From Limnephilus marmoratus (taxonomy: Eukaryota > Arthropoda > Insecta > Trichoptera > Limnephilidae), in assembly GCA_917880885.1 (NCBI GenBank), contig OU862928.1, positions 42,892,962-42,956,961 on the forward strand: a DNA stretch of 64,000 bases. The letters are read 5' to 3'. The notes under the pieces are model-generated. The model made no database searches and was not told where the DNA came from. It worked only from the letters and a program-made list of their open reading frames with translations. The position numbers were made by a program, and so were the translations under genes. Of this stretch, positions 1-38,354 are shown piece after piece. The stretch's first letter is position 1; the number at the start of each line of letters is the position of its first letter.

Positions 1-588
1 AGGCGATCTGTCTTGGCCGCCTCCATTTCTTGATCTATCTTCTACCTTTTTGTTGTTATTTTTATTTTAATTTATGTTTTGTGTTAATATGTGCATAAAG
101 ATCAGGCAGGGTAGGCATACCGCCTACTTTTTGTTTTTTTTTCCTTACTCAAAAGAGGTTCAGGTAAAATTTTACTTTTCTTGTATACTAACATTTTTTT
201 AAAAATTTTCTTTATTCATTGCATGTTAATAATTTTAATAATTAATTTTTAATAATTTTATTTATCTTAAAAAATGGAACATGTTACAGTGTTACTTTTC
301 CTCCATTAAAAGCATTTGCTTGTGGATGGAGTAGCTTGTGGATACATTTAAAATTATTTTAAATATGTACAATTTATACAGTCAGGTGTTTCACATAATA
401 TATACACAGATTCACAGTTAATATACATACACCGTTAAAACCCAGTTTAATCATATCGCAATCAAGATCCTTTAACTAAAAGATAAAATCATCCACATGT
501 ATTCAGTAATAAGTAAAATAGGTATAATTTTTAGTGTGACATTCATGTGGTGATGAGGGAAGCAGCAATTTTCCCATTGGTGATTTCT
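1..588. other. AT-rich stretch without a gene
   Basis: No open frame or recognisable repeat head is visible. It lies on the downstream side of the minus-strand LINE fragment that ends at 589, so it may in part be that element's 3' untranslated tail, but no poly-A tail or target duplication was found to prove this. Confidence 0.4.
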
Positions 589-1045
589 CTAAAATGCTTT
601 TTGATGGAATTTAACAATTTGTACTTTGTCATTAATGCTTCTGATTTCTACTGGAAGGTTATTAAAGAAGTATTTTCCTTGGTGTGTATAATGGTGTTGG
701 GCAAAAGACGTGTTTAGTTTGGGGCATACAAATGCATGTGTAAGTCTTGTACGATTTTCAGTTATGAATGAGAATTTATCTTTTTCTTTTATAATTTGTA
801 TGATTGAATTTTTCGCAAATAACTTTTTGAATGTTGGAACTTTGAATTCTTCGAATATGCGTTCAGTGGGGAAGTCTGGAGGTTTTTTTAGTATAATTTT
901 TATAATGAGTCTTTGAACAATTTCTATGGGGGTCAAACTAGTTTTGTAAGCTGCTCCCCAACTGATAATGGCATACTGAAGAATAGACTGTACTAGTGCG
1001 TAGTATATTGAGTATAGATTTTTCGTTGATAAGAAGTTAATATTA
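589..1045 (-). mobile_element. Jockey-type LINE reverse transcriptase, C-terminal fragment
   Basis: The minus strand reads openly from about 1045 down to a stop at 589. The upstream part reads YALVQSILQYAIISWG and continues into a region with NRTRLTHAF and a terminal FFNNLPVEIRSI block. This layout (QSIL.Y.I..WG, then a charged linker, then an F.NLP motif) is typical of the C-terminal end of non-LTR retrotransposon polymerases of the jockey/CR1 group. The catalytic palm with its YADD box is missing, so the copy is 5' truncated and dead. The next repeat family copy on this side begins near 1241. Assignment to the LINE class is firm; the exact clade is inferred from memory of family patterns. 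Confidence 0.7.
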
Positions 1046-1240
1046 ATATTATGGTTACATATTTGAGGATTTTTCGATCACCATGCTAGGGTGGTCACCA
1101 CCCGTGTTATGGTGGTCGATTGGCATTGTACATAGCAAGCACTTGCATACTGCTGCCTAACAACGTATGAGGAGACAATGGAGGTCTAGTTTCATTTATT
1201 AAATGTAGAGTCGTTTAATAAAAATAAAAATAAAATCTTG

Positions 1241-1450
1241 GGTCAACCAGTCTCCCCCATTCCGGCCCGCCGTACAACAGGTGGGCAGGCGCATTCGCCG
1301 CCAAGATCTAGACAAACCTCACCCCATGAACCCGGGCACCCCTGCTAAGTCACCAAACGTAGCGAAGCTCTTGAGATGACCGATGGCAGGATTGCAGGTT
1401 ATCCAATAAATGGTTCCCAGGATGGCGATCCCCATACCCGCCTCCGAAAT
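1241..1450 (+). repeat. Interspersed repeat R2, distal part
   Basis: This segment (gacaaacctcaccccatgaa, ccaataaatggttcccaggg and so on) recurs at 11755-11850, 20205-20355, 35200-35330 (reverse) and 45540-45690. In longer copies it is joined to a part that ends in a poly-A/poly-T tract next to a tail reading ccctcagggcct, so the family looks like a retroposed element a few hundred bases long. This copy lacks that tail. No coding capacity is seen. Confidence 0.65.
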
Positions 1451-1942
1451 TATGAATGAAATTGATTTTAAATTACTTAATTAGTTCAAGAATGAATTTC
1501 GATATTTGAAAATGTTTCGTAAATCAATTTCACTCGAAGCAACAAAAATATTACCTTACTCCGGGACACAGACAAGTCCCCCACTTCTGTCAACTTATTT
1601 CTAGTGTTAATAAATTAATCTTTTAAAATAAATAAAAATTCGAGTACAATTAACACGCGGTAGAAGCGAAACTTTAGGAGCCTTGATAGGAGTTTGATGA
1701 TTCGCAGCTGCTGTACGCGTCATTTCCGTTACATCCCAATTCGGAATCGTAACAGGGCTATAGAAGTTTCACTTCAAAAAGAGAAATTTGCAAAGCGTTT
1801 CTGGAATCCGCTAAAACGAGTAGATGCCCAATGTACAGTACCTACTTGTGATCAATGTTCCAAATTATTTGAAACTATGAACAATGTTCCAAAGCTGAAA
1901 GTAGGTACTCAATACTACTCAATATAAAATGAGATGCTAATG

Positions 1943-2834
1943 GTACGTTTCCACGCTTGCCAAGGCTTGCCAAGCCTCCACAAGCTCCAAGCGTCCACAA
2001 ATCTCGCTTGGCATTTGGAAGTCGTTTACATGCTTGTGAATGCGTCAGTGCGCTACCTACACCCGAGCATGGCGGACGCCGAACTTGTGTCGGCTATTGC
2101 GATTGGTTTATAAAACTTTTACTCGAAATACAAGCAAAGTGTAACAAAAACAAGGAAAGCTCGACGACCACGGGGATGATGGATGATACAGATTCATAAA
2201 AATCGTCCCAGGTCACTTCGCACAAAGAGGAGACATTATCTCACAGGCTAAATCCTATAGATTTTTGTTTCTTTTTAGTACCGCTTTTTCGTTTCATCGT
2301 GTTTCAAATCACAACGGTGCTAAAGAAGTTTTCGCTTCAAAAATAATGATTGAAATTGGAAACCCGAACTCGAGGATCACTTGTCTTATATAAAATTATT
2401 TTGCATTATAAAAAAGTTATTCTAACAAAAATCATATATTTTTTTACTATAATAAATAGTGAATCATCAATAAAATATTATTTATTTATTTTGACTTTTT
2501 AGGTAAATCCAGTCGCCATAAATTACATAACATAAGTGCATTAAAATTATGTACTTATACATTTTAATAAGTCTGGCACGCCTCATACGTCATACGTATG
2601 TCTCGTAATGATTTTTATCATAGACCGCATGGAGCAAAAACGGCGTGCATTCGTCGCCAATTCGAAAGTTCCACTGAGCGTTTGCCGAAGCTTGCCGCTG
2701 GATCCGACACCCCGACTGGATCGGCGGCAAGCTTTCGCAAGCTCTTGAAAGCCTACGCAAGCCAAGCCAAACGACCTGTTTACACGATTGAGCTTGTGGA
2801 CGCTTGCCGAGACTTGGCAAGCGTGGAAACGTAG
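1943..2834. mobile_element. DNA transposon remnant with inverted termini
   Basis: The left end reads tacgtttccacgcttgccaa and the right end is its inverted copy, tggcaagcgtggaaacgta, about 890 bp apart. Both ends continue with cttgcc-rich, partly repeated sequence, so the terminal inverted repeats extend for some 50 bp imperfectly. Inside, after the left end, an open stretch begins ATGGCGGACGCC but is soon broken. I see no clear target duplication, so the superfamily is left open; a Harbinger-like assignment is possible but unproven. Confidence 0.6.
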
Positions 2835-2978
2835 CATAACAATATTTGAAAATAGAATTCAACAAACGAAAATGCAAAATTTACTACTATTTTTCCACGA
2901 AATTATCCCCTTTCAAGGTGACAATATGCTTAACTCGAAGTCTGAAATGCCAGGAATATGAGGAAGAAGGGATCAAGA

Positions 2979-4762
2979 TTGTTGGAATAACACGTACAAT
3001 AGTGTGGGCCGCAATTGTATGGCGAAAAAAAAATTGTATTATTTCCTTGAGCGCTAGTGATAAAAAGTTGTCTTAGGTCTTTGGTGTTAATAAAAAATAA
3101 AAATAAAAAATTTATATTATTGTTTCTAGGTTCCCCGAAGCGTTCGAAAAATGATTAAAATATGTATTTTTGTCAATTATTCCCAAGTAGTAAGGAAATG
3201 AAAGAGTTGCAATTACAAAATTCTCGATATTAATTTATTTACTACTAAAGCAGTCACAACATTAAAAATTACAATCATAATTATTACATTAATCATGAAA
3301 AATTAAATGTGATCAATTATTCCCTTATTTTTTACGATTTTTGGCATATTTTTCCTGGAGTTTATTGTTGTAGTTATAAAGCCTTCCTTGTTCTTCTTGC
3401 CACACACTTTCAAAGATATTTCAGTTACAACCTTTACACAACGTTCTACAGATTGTTCTACAGATTCTACAGATTGTGTAAGACAGGGGAACCTGTCAAA
3501 GTTGATGAAAATGGAGCTGACTTCTGAAGTTAGGTTAAGTTCTTCTAATTCTTTTTCCGTTACATCTTCCAAAATGGGACGATACGTGATTGGCGTATCT
3601 TGCCAAAATATTATATCAAAGTAGGATTGTGCATCAAAATTCAAAATGGGTACTTTAAATGTTCGGTTTTCAGTCCGGATAACTCTCTGGCTTTCAATAA
3701 ATGCCTTTTTCCTTAGATGGTAGGTGATTCATCGGTTATCATTGACAAGAGTAAATTTTCAGGATGAGCGAAGTAAGCGTTTTGCTGCATCGCCGAATTT
3801 ATTTGCTTTTAATTCGTCCGGAAGATAGTACGAGTATTTGTAGCCGACTTGATTTTGCATCAGGAGAAGATGATTTTGATGTTAACGTGGAAGATAATGA
3901 CGCAATGATAGACAATGATACAAAATGTCTACAAATTTTAAAGCTTTTTTTCTCACACCTGTTCAGTTGATTTGGTAAGATATTTTCATTTTCTTTTCAT
4001 AAGCTTTTCCAATTGTTTCGTAGTCGGTATACCACCACTGCCGATAAACATTTTTCTCTCACCTCTTTGGTTTTTTTTCTTTAAGGGAAACTTTCATTTA
4101 TTGTCTATAATTTGCATTAATAAATTGCATTTATTGACTTTACATTTACAATAACTAATATCAAACAGTAGGGAGCTTGTGCTTTTAAATGGAGAGACTC
4201 TTCTTTGGAAGGAAACTGTATTTCTTGCACATTTTTCTGACTTCAACAAGTTTATATACTTATGTTAATATGCCTTAATAATGTTTGTAATTCTTTCTTT
4301 CAAAATGGTTGGCAAATAATTTTCTTCCCTTATTTTCAAAATACTTTTAGTTACCTACACAACAATATCACGAAATGGGGGGTCCTTGGTCGACCAAGGA
4401 ACGGCCAAAACGGCGGGTTTGGGGACGGCGGGCGGAGGTGTTTTAGTGCCGTATTACTATAAAAATAATAGATGATAGTTATATACATCGAAGCTATGGA
4501 CTTTATTTAACAAGATCTCATAAATGAATATCTTTAAAATATTTCAGAATATTTTGTGCAGGGGCTGAAAAAATGGAAATATTTCGATATTTTCTCAAAC
4601 TTTAAAGGACCCCCGGAGCCTTAGGATATTTTTTGTTTTTTTTTAAACAATTTTTTTTTTATGTTTTAGGTACCTAGACAACTTTTTATTACTAGCGCCA
4701 TAAGGAATTCGGAAGAAAAAAAATTCGGCCCACACTAACGTACAAGCAACCAATTCCAACAA
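2979..4762. mobile_element. Inverted-repeat element holding a broken ORF family copy
   Basis: The ends are imperfect inverted repeats of about 95 bp. Both start with ttgttggaat, share tagtgtgggccg and then gcgctagt.ataaaaagttgtc (left 2979-3075, right 4670-4762 in reverse). Between them lies a minus-strand coding relic (see 3303-3830). Inverted termini around a coding relic point to a DNA transposon or a MITE derived from one. No target duplication could be recognised at the edges. The superfamily is unknown to me. Confidence 0.6.
3303..3830 (-). pseudogene. Broken member of a multi-copy arthropod ORF family
   Basis: On the minus strand a segment near 3780-3720 reads AYFAHPENLLLSMITDES. After a frameshift near 3720 it continues as VIRTENRTFKVPILNFDAQ and, further down, SVERCVKVVTEISLKVCG and INSRKNMP, ending at a stop at 3303. 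I recognise this motif order (FAHPENLLL, then P.LNF.A..Y, then VERCVK.VTE..., then SR..MP) as that of uncharacterised proteins present in many copies in arthropod genomes; this is from memory, not a search. The function is unknown. The frameshift and missing start mark this copy as a pseudogene. It sits between the inverted repeats at 2979 and 4762. Confidence 0.6.
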
Positions 4763-5005
4763 ACTAATGAAAACACCGACAAATCCGGTACGATAGGACC
4801 AAAATGTTGCTTACGAATAACAGCTTCAGATCCACTTGGAAATGGACTGTAAATACTAACAATGAAACGAAACGAAATGGTGTTCGCTGGAATTGGGTGT
4901 TAATAATTTTTTTTTAATGCCGGCAACACGGGCGTTTATTGTAATAATAATATCTTATACAAACAAGTTAGTAGCCCGCCTCAGACTAAGTCTGTTCCGA
5001 GGCGG

Positions 5006-5046
<41 letters not shown>

Positions 5047-6301
5047 CACTTACACACTACATTTATATAGGGAAAACTAAAGAAGCAAGGAAGAAAGATA
5101 AACCAATCACTTACCACTGAACCTCTGCGAACGAGCACAAAACACAATCACAAATATAGTTTATAGTATAATAAGGTGGGTCACGACAGTATGGAAAAAA
5201 AAATCTTGTTATGATTTTGTCTAATAGTGGTAAAAGGGTGTTAAATAAAGATATAAAATCAGGTATTTTTTTAATAATATTTGGATATCATCTTCTTCCT
5301 CAGGATTGACTTTCAAATTTCACATAATAGAGAAAAACGCACCCTTGTTAAATCTTAAAAAAATGTTAGATAAACCATTAAAAATTAATTATTTTTCAAT
5401 ATAACATGAAATAGAGGGAATATTTTAATTTGTTTATTTAAAAAATAAATTAATATAATTCAAATTATCTCACGGCAGTGTATTCAAATACCAGCAAAAT
5501 CCTTCTTACTCTCAAATTTCGGCAAACCCAATCTTGGGACTTTTTGCAAATGATTTCCTAAAAATATACTACAAGTATATTGCTATGGAAGATTACGAAA
5601 AATATGGTTTAAAGGATGAAAATAAATTTTATATACCCTAAAAATAACCCCTTATAATGAAAATTTTCAAAATTTGGAAATGAATCCGGAGGAAGAAGAT
5701 CGTATCAGAAATTTGAAAATTTTAAACACGTCATTTTGAACCCATTTGGCACCCTTTTATCGCTCTTAGAATTTAAAAATGACATTTTTTATAGTTCACG
5801 AACGAGATTATGAACACGAACAACCTCATTATGGAGTTCCACTGCGGTACCTCGAGGTAACTATCGCCACAACAACGCAAATAAGTTAGTATAAAACGGT
5901 TTTGTTTACTTTCGAAATGGTTAAAAAAACTTCTATTTAGTTCACAAACGAGATTATGAACATGAACAACACCAAAAACTTACTTCAAAGGTAGTCCCAA
6001 TTCTTCTTCTGTTTTTTTTTTTTCAGAAACAAATGCACTCAAATTCACTTTTGCCATTGTTCCAAAGTTCCAAATTCAAAATGCTTTTCCAGCAAGGTGA
6101 TGTGGTTGGGGAGGGTAGGTACTGGATAAATGACATTCCGGTAGGAACTATGCATAATATTATCATTTCAAAACCAAACAAGGACTGTCCTATTAAAATT
6201 ATCTGAGATTCTAAATAATATCTCAGACCGCAAGCAAACCGATAGAAGTGTTTTTGGGCGTACGCGTGTGGCCGAAGTAAGTTCAATTTTCCTTTACTTC
6301 T
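4763..6301. other. AT-rich interval, no gene
   Basis: Nothing coding is supported here. It contains a TA dinucleotide run (5009-5042), a small perfect GC-rich stem near 4976-5006 (cccgcctcagac ... gaggcggg), and two related lines reading ttcacgaacgagattatgaac near 5800 and 5940. The short open frames in it show no family resemblance. Confidence 0.4.
5009..5042. repeat. TA dinucleotide microsatellite
   Basis: An uninterrupted run of ta units of about 34 bp, directly after a GC-rich stem sequence. Confidence 0.95.
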
Positions 6302-6910
6302 ATGAGGCTTCTAAGGACTCTGAGACAGTCAGAAGTCCAGGTTTTATTTATTAGAATATCTAAAGGAACCGATCTTCTCAAAATTAATTCCATTAATATG
6401 CTTGGTATAACTCTAGGTGACCAGCTCAGGCATGGGGGCTCTATCGAAGCCAGAGTTAAGTTAGCCTCTCAGTACAGCGTCCGCAGATAGTACATAACTG
6501 GTGACCCTGTACAAATCGCAAATGCACCTCACTGCAAGGGCTTTGGCGCCAGGGGGGGGGGGGTCACATAGTTATGGTCAAGTCACAAGAAGTTATAATT
6601 TAATATGATAATAATAGATACAAGTAAAAAGTAGGTAGGTAATTTTGATAATAATAGATGATAATAATAAATACAAATATATAAAAACATCATGTTTAAA
6701 AATTTTAATTAGTGGTCCACCTAGGTCCTGGACCCAGCCCACGGGGTGGTCATGACCCCCCCCCCCCCCCTGGATCCGCCCTTGCCTCCATGTTGAATTT
6801 GGCAGCTGCCTCTGATCTGGAGCCTCAAAATACTTAAAAAAAACACTTGACTCTGTCCAAAAATGTGCGGTTCGTTTGATTGTAATCTTTAGAACATAGG
6901 CGTCCATCCA
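6302..6910 (+). mobile_element. LINE reverse transcriptase fragment, split by a MITE
   Basis: The plus-strand frame contains SINMLGITLGDQLRHGGSIE, matching the LG(I/V)...D..L....HI thumb-proximal motif of LINE polymerases, followed by ARVKLASQ. After a 250-bp insertion (6535-6784) the homology resumes with DLEPQ...L......VQK.AVRLI. The same order without the insertion is found at 44940-45200, which shows that the two halves belong to one LINE family. Stops and frameshifts make it inactive. Confidence 0.65.
6535..6784. mobile_element. hAT-type MITE with G/C tracts
   Basis: It starts caagggctttggcgccagg and ends cctggatccgcccttg, the inverted version, with long G and C homopolymers just inside each end. 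It interrupts a LINE fragment whose uninterrupted counterpart is at 44940-45000. The flanking octamers CCTCACTG and CCTCCATG match at six of eight positions, compatible with an old 8-bp hAT duplication. No coding capacity. Confidence 0.6.
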
Positions 6911-7191
6911 TTCTGATATAAAAGAAAACTGATGTCGCCATTTTACATAGGCCCTTTTGACTCCTAGGTCCCAAACTGGCCAATGAAATTGATTTGTTCA
7001 AGAAAAAACTTCAATATGTGAAAATGTTTCAACAATTTCAGCAGAATGAGCTTTCCTAGGTCACATACCAAGTATTTACCATTTATAATACATATTTATA
7101 CAGTTTGAATGCACAGGTAACCATAATTAACAAAATGCTATGATGCGCGCTAGACGACGTACAGATATTTTAATTCTAGAAATGTGGGAAC

Positions 7192-7585
7192 TAGCAATGT
7201 GTACGTTCACCTGGAATGGGCTCTTGAATTCGGGTTCTTCACAGGAAGCAGATCCTACTTCTACTCTTTTTTCAAATCGACTACTCCCAGAGAACTCAAA
7301 CCTGTAACTCGGAGTCGGAACCTGAATGCCTCCACCGTCATCCCTGTGATCGCGGTACGAGCCACTCGTGAGTCGGGAGCAGGTCCCGGTTTGAGTTCTT
7401 TTGCAGGTTCTGGCTCTGAGGTTCGGCTCCAGCTGAACCCATGCGTTCCGGTAGCCGCAACGGCACCCAGTACCCAGTCCGCACTCAAGAACTCGGACCC
7501 GAGACCTGCTCCTAGAATTCGAGTACTTTTAAAAGGAAGCACATCTCACAGGCCTCCGGCAAAATGCAGATCTTACCCATCTCTA
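7192..7585 (+). mobile_element. hAT-type MITE, copy 1
   Basis: The element starts TAGCAATG and ends CATCTCTA (inverted TAGAGATG). It is flanked by GTGGGAAC (7184-7191) and GTTGGAAC (7586-7593), an 8-bp target duplication with one mismatch. A second copy in the opposite orientation is at 46117-46500 with a perfect duplication. The interior is unusually GC-rich, which by chance keeps long frames open on both strands; I do not regard these as genes. Confidence 0.75.
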
Positions 7586-8104
7586 GTTGGAACCATGCTG
7601 GTGTCAAAATATATTTTAATTCCAGACCGTCAAAATGGTATGAAAATTTGACTTTAGGGCAGGTAAAAATGATAACAATCAATTTTAAAAACAAACATAA
7701 TATATTTAACAGTTCTTTCTTATAAGTACAAATAATACACTAGAGACTACTATAAACAAAATAATGTTACAAATGTCAATTCAACATCCCTTGAAGAATC
7801 CTGGCCACTGTTAGAGATCACCTCACCCATCGATTTCCTACTGTCCTACTAATTTTATTTTTTTTCAAAATTTCAACTTTTTGTATGAAGCTATACTGAA
7901 ATGTGGATGCGGCACATCTGATATGCTGAAAATATATACTGAAAAATTTTGAAAAAAAATAAAATACATTTTCAGCTATAACAACATCAATAACGTCGTA
8001 TTTTTCAATTTTTTGCATTCTAGCTCACTGAAAATTCACAGACCGCCACTGCTGTCTACCTCCAGTTTCTGATGCCAAAATGCCAAATACATAAGAAAAA
8101 ATTT

Positions 8105-8895
8105 GTGTGCAGTTAACACGCAGTGGAAATGAAACATTCAGAAAACTAAAGTAGACAAGAGTGGAGAGGCTACGAAGCACTGCACAAAGAGGAGACCGAT
8201 TATATTATCTAATTCTCTCACAGACTTTAGATGTACGTGTCCTGTAGATGTCTTGACTCACATTCCGGAGGTCGCGGGTTCGAACCCGGCATGCGCAAAT
8301 AAATATTATTTGATTAATTTGTGTTATTTCACAATTAATTCATTAAAAATAATATATAGTATATTTTTGCGGCATGTTCCAGAGTGGAAGATACTATCAG
8401 TATCGCCCTGGTGTAAGACCACCATTCAGAATTGAAACGTTGCTTGAAAATGGCTTTAGCCGTGTTTAGTGACCAGATCTGAATAGCCAGGTACTTCCCA
8501 ACCTTCCTCTTCCCCACCTCCTTTCCCTCCCCGCTACCTTCAGCCTCACAACATACCCCAATTGGGGATGCCATAGTCTCACTGGCTCCAGACGGGAGCA
8601 GTTAAGATTCTTGTGCGGTATTCAATTAAAAAAAAAAAAAAAAAAAAAGGTGTATGTGTTTGTAACTTCTCTTCAACACTGCAACCTTCAGCAACTTCTT
8701 TAGCACCTTTGTGATTTGAAACTCGATGAAACGAAAAATAGCGACACTAAAAACTGACAAAAACATACATCTATAAGATTTAGCCTGCGAGAGAATGAGA
8801 TAGTATAATCGGTGCGGTGCTTTGTGCAATGCTTCGTAGTCTCCCCACTCTTGTCTACTTTAGTTTTCTGACGATTTCACTTCTATGAATTGCAC
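8105..8895. repeat. Inverted-repeat pair around a SINE
   Basis: The left arm (8110-8240) and right arm (8760-8890) are inverted copies over about 130 bp, sharing cagaaaactaaagtagacaa and gattata.tatct.attctctc. Parts of the same family occur near 1650-1690 and 2220-2330. A full SINE copy (8225-8648) lies between the arms, so either the SINE entered a palindromic element or two copies flank it. Confidence 0.6.
8225..8648 (+). mobile_element. tRNA-derived SINE (family S1), near complete
   Basis: The head has tRNA-like promoter features: a B box GGTTCGAACCC at 8277-8287 preceded by a degenerate A box. The body follows the family order seen in at least ten copies here: an AT-rich part with aataatatatagtatattt, then gcggca.gttccagagtgga, then cagatctgaatagccaggta, then ccaattggggatgccatagt, then ctccagacgggagcag and ttgtgcggtattca. 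It ends in 22 A residues (8627-8648). It carries no gene and would rely on a LINE for movement. Confidence 0.88.
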
Positions 8896-8939
8896 ACCCT
8901 GATTTTTTTACTTCAGATAAACAGAGACGAATTGAGATA

Positions 8940-9085
8940 AGTTGTGAGGCTGAAGGGAGTAGGGACGTAAAGGAGGTAAAGAAGAGGAAGGTGGGGAAGT
9001 ACCTGGTTATTCAGATCTGTCAGAATCACCAAGCAGGGCTAAAAAATATTATACCACTCTGGAAAGTACCGCAAACATTATAATA
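8940..9085 (-). mobile_element. SINE S1 fragment
   Basis: A reverse-oriented middle part of the S1 SINE: gttgtgaggctgaaggg, ggaaggtggggaagtacctgg and then ccactctggaa, with small deletions compared with full copies. Confidence 0.75.
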
Positions 9086-9096
9086 TACCAGAAGAT

Positions 9097-9395
9097 CTAG
9101 CATGGTCGATCGATAAAATTCTACATCAATACGATATTGACTAAGATATATAATCAATACGATATTAAGTCCGTCAGTTAGCGATATTTGCGAGCATGGT
9201 CAACGTATGATTCCGACAGTCGGTTGACAAAGGCGCCGTTTTTGGCGTGGCCTCCTGAGTCTAGAAGATTAGCTGTCAAAATACACAACTTTTCGACTAA
9301 TGTCATTTGTAATGCAAAATAACTGGCTTATTAATGAATGGAGGTAAACTAAAGTAGCTCTTAGAATTGAAAGAAATCAATTCCAAGAGCTAAAA
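9097..9395 (+). mobile_element. PIF/Harbinger element, 5' part remnant
   Basis: The segment starts ctagcatggtcgatcgata, as does the Harbinger element at 12411, and follows it through gttagcgatatttgcgagca, gattccgacagtcggttgac and the late block ctggcttattaatgaatgga. The right half of the element is absent. It lies just downstream of the IARS2 stop codon. Confidence 0.65.
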
Positions 9396-9456
9396 TAAAT
9401 AAATATATATATACAGTAACAAATATTTCGTCCTAACAAATTAATGATAATTATTT

Positions 9457-37892
<28,436 letters not shown>

Positions 37893-38354
37893 AAAACGAA
37901 AATCCTGAGATTGTCAATAAATTTTCCGGTCCGGGTTTTTGACCTTGTTCCTGTCGTGACTAATTTTAATTTCCCACAAAAGAAAAAATTACATACATGC
38001 TTTTTTTACAAACAATTTTTTGAATTTTTTTATAAACGTAAATTAATTTGTATTGTAACGGTATTTTAGAGATTTTTCTCGTACTATTCTTTCTTGAAAA
38101 AATGTACATTATGTGGATCAAGCATTACAATTTAACTAAAAATGCGAATTTAAAAATATTATGGCGTTGTCGGAAATGGAACATCTATGAACATTGTTTA
38201 GAAAATTCGAAAATAGTATTTTGTGCAAAACAAAACAATTTGTTTGATCAATAATAATATAGTTTTTTTTATTGTTGAGATAATTTTTACGCCTGCATTT
38301 AACGTAATATTGTAATATAGCTTGTGTATTATAAACTGATTTTTTTTCTCTAAA
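37893..38354. promoter_or_regulatory. Candidate bidirectional promoter, IARS2/ZMYND10
   Basis: Only 462 bp separate the two divergent start codons. The interval is AT-rich with no repeat element recognised in it, in contrast to all DNA around. No TATA box position can be assigned with confidence and 5' untranslated exons may extend through it. Confidence 0.6.

Noticed and set aside
7184..7651. 155-codon open frame on the plus strand
   Set aside because: It lies in a GC-rich hAT MITE with open frames on both strands, runs out through its border, and shows no family motif.
8230..8300. Possible functional tRNA gene
   Set aside because: Only box-like promoter elements exist; acceptor stem and anticodon arm do not pair, and the unit recurs as the head of SINE S1.
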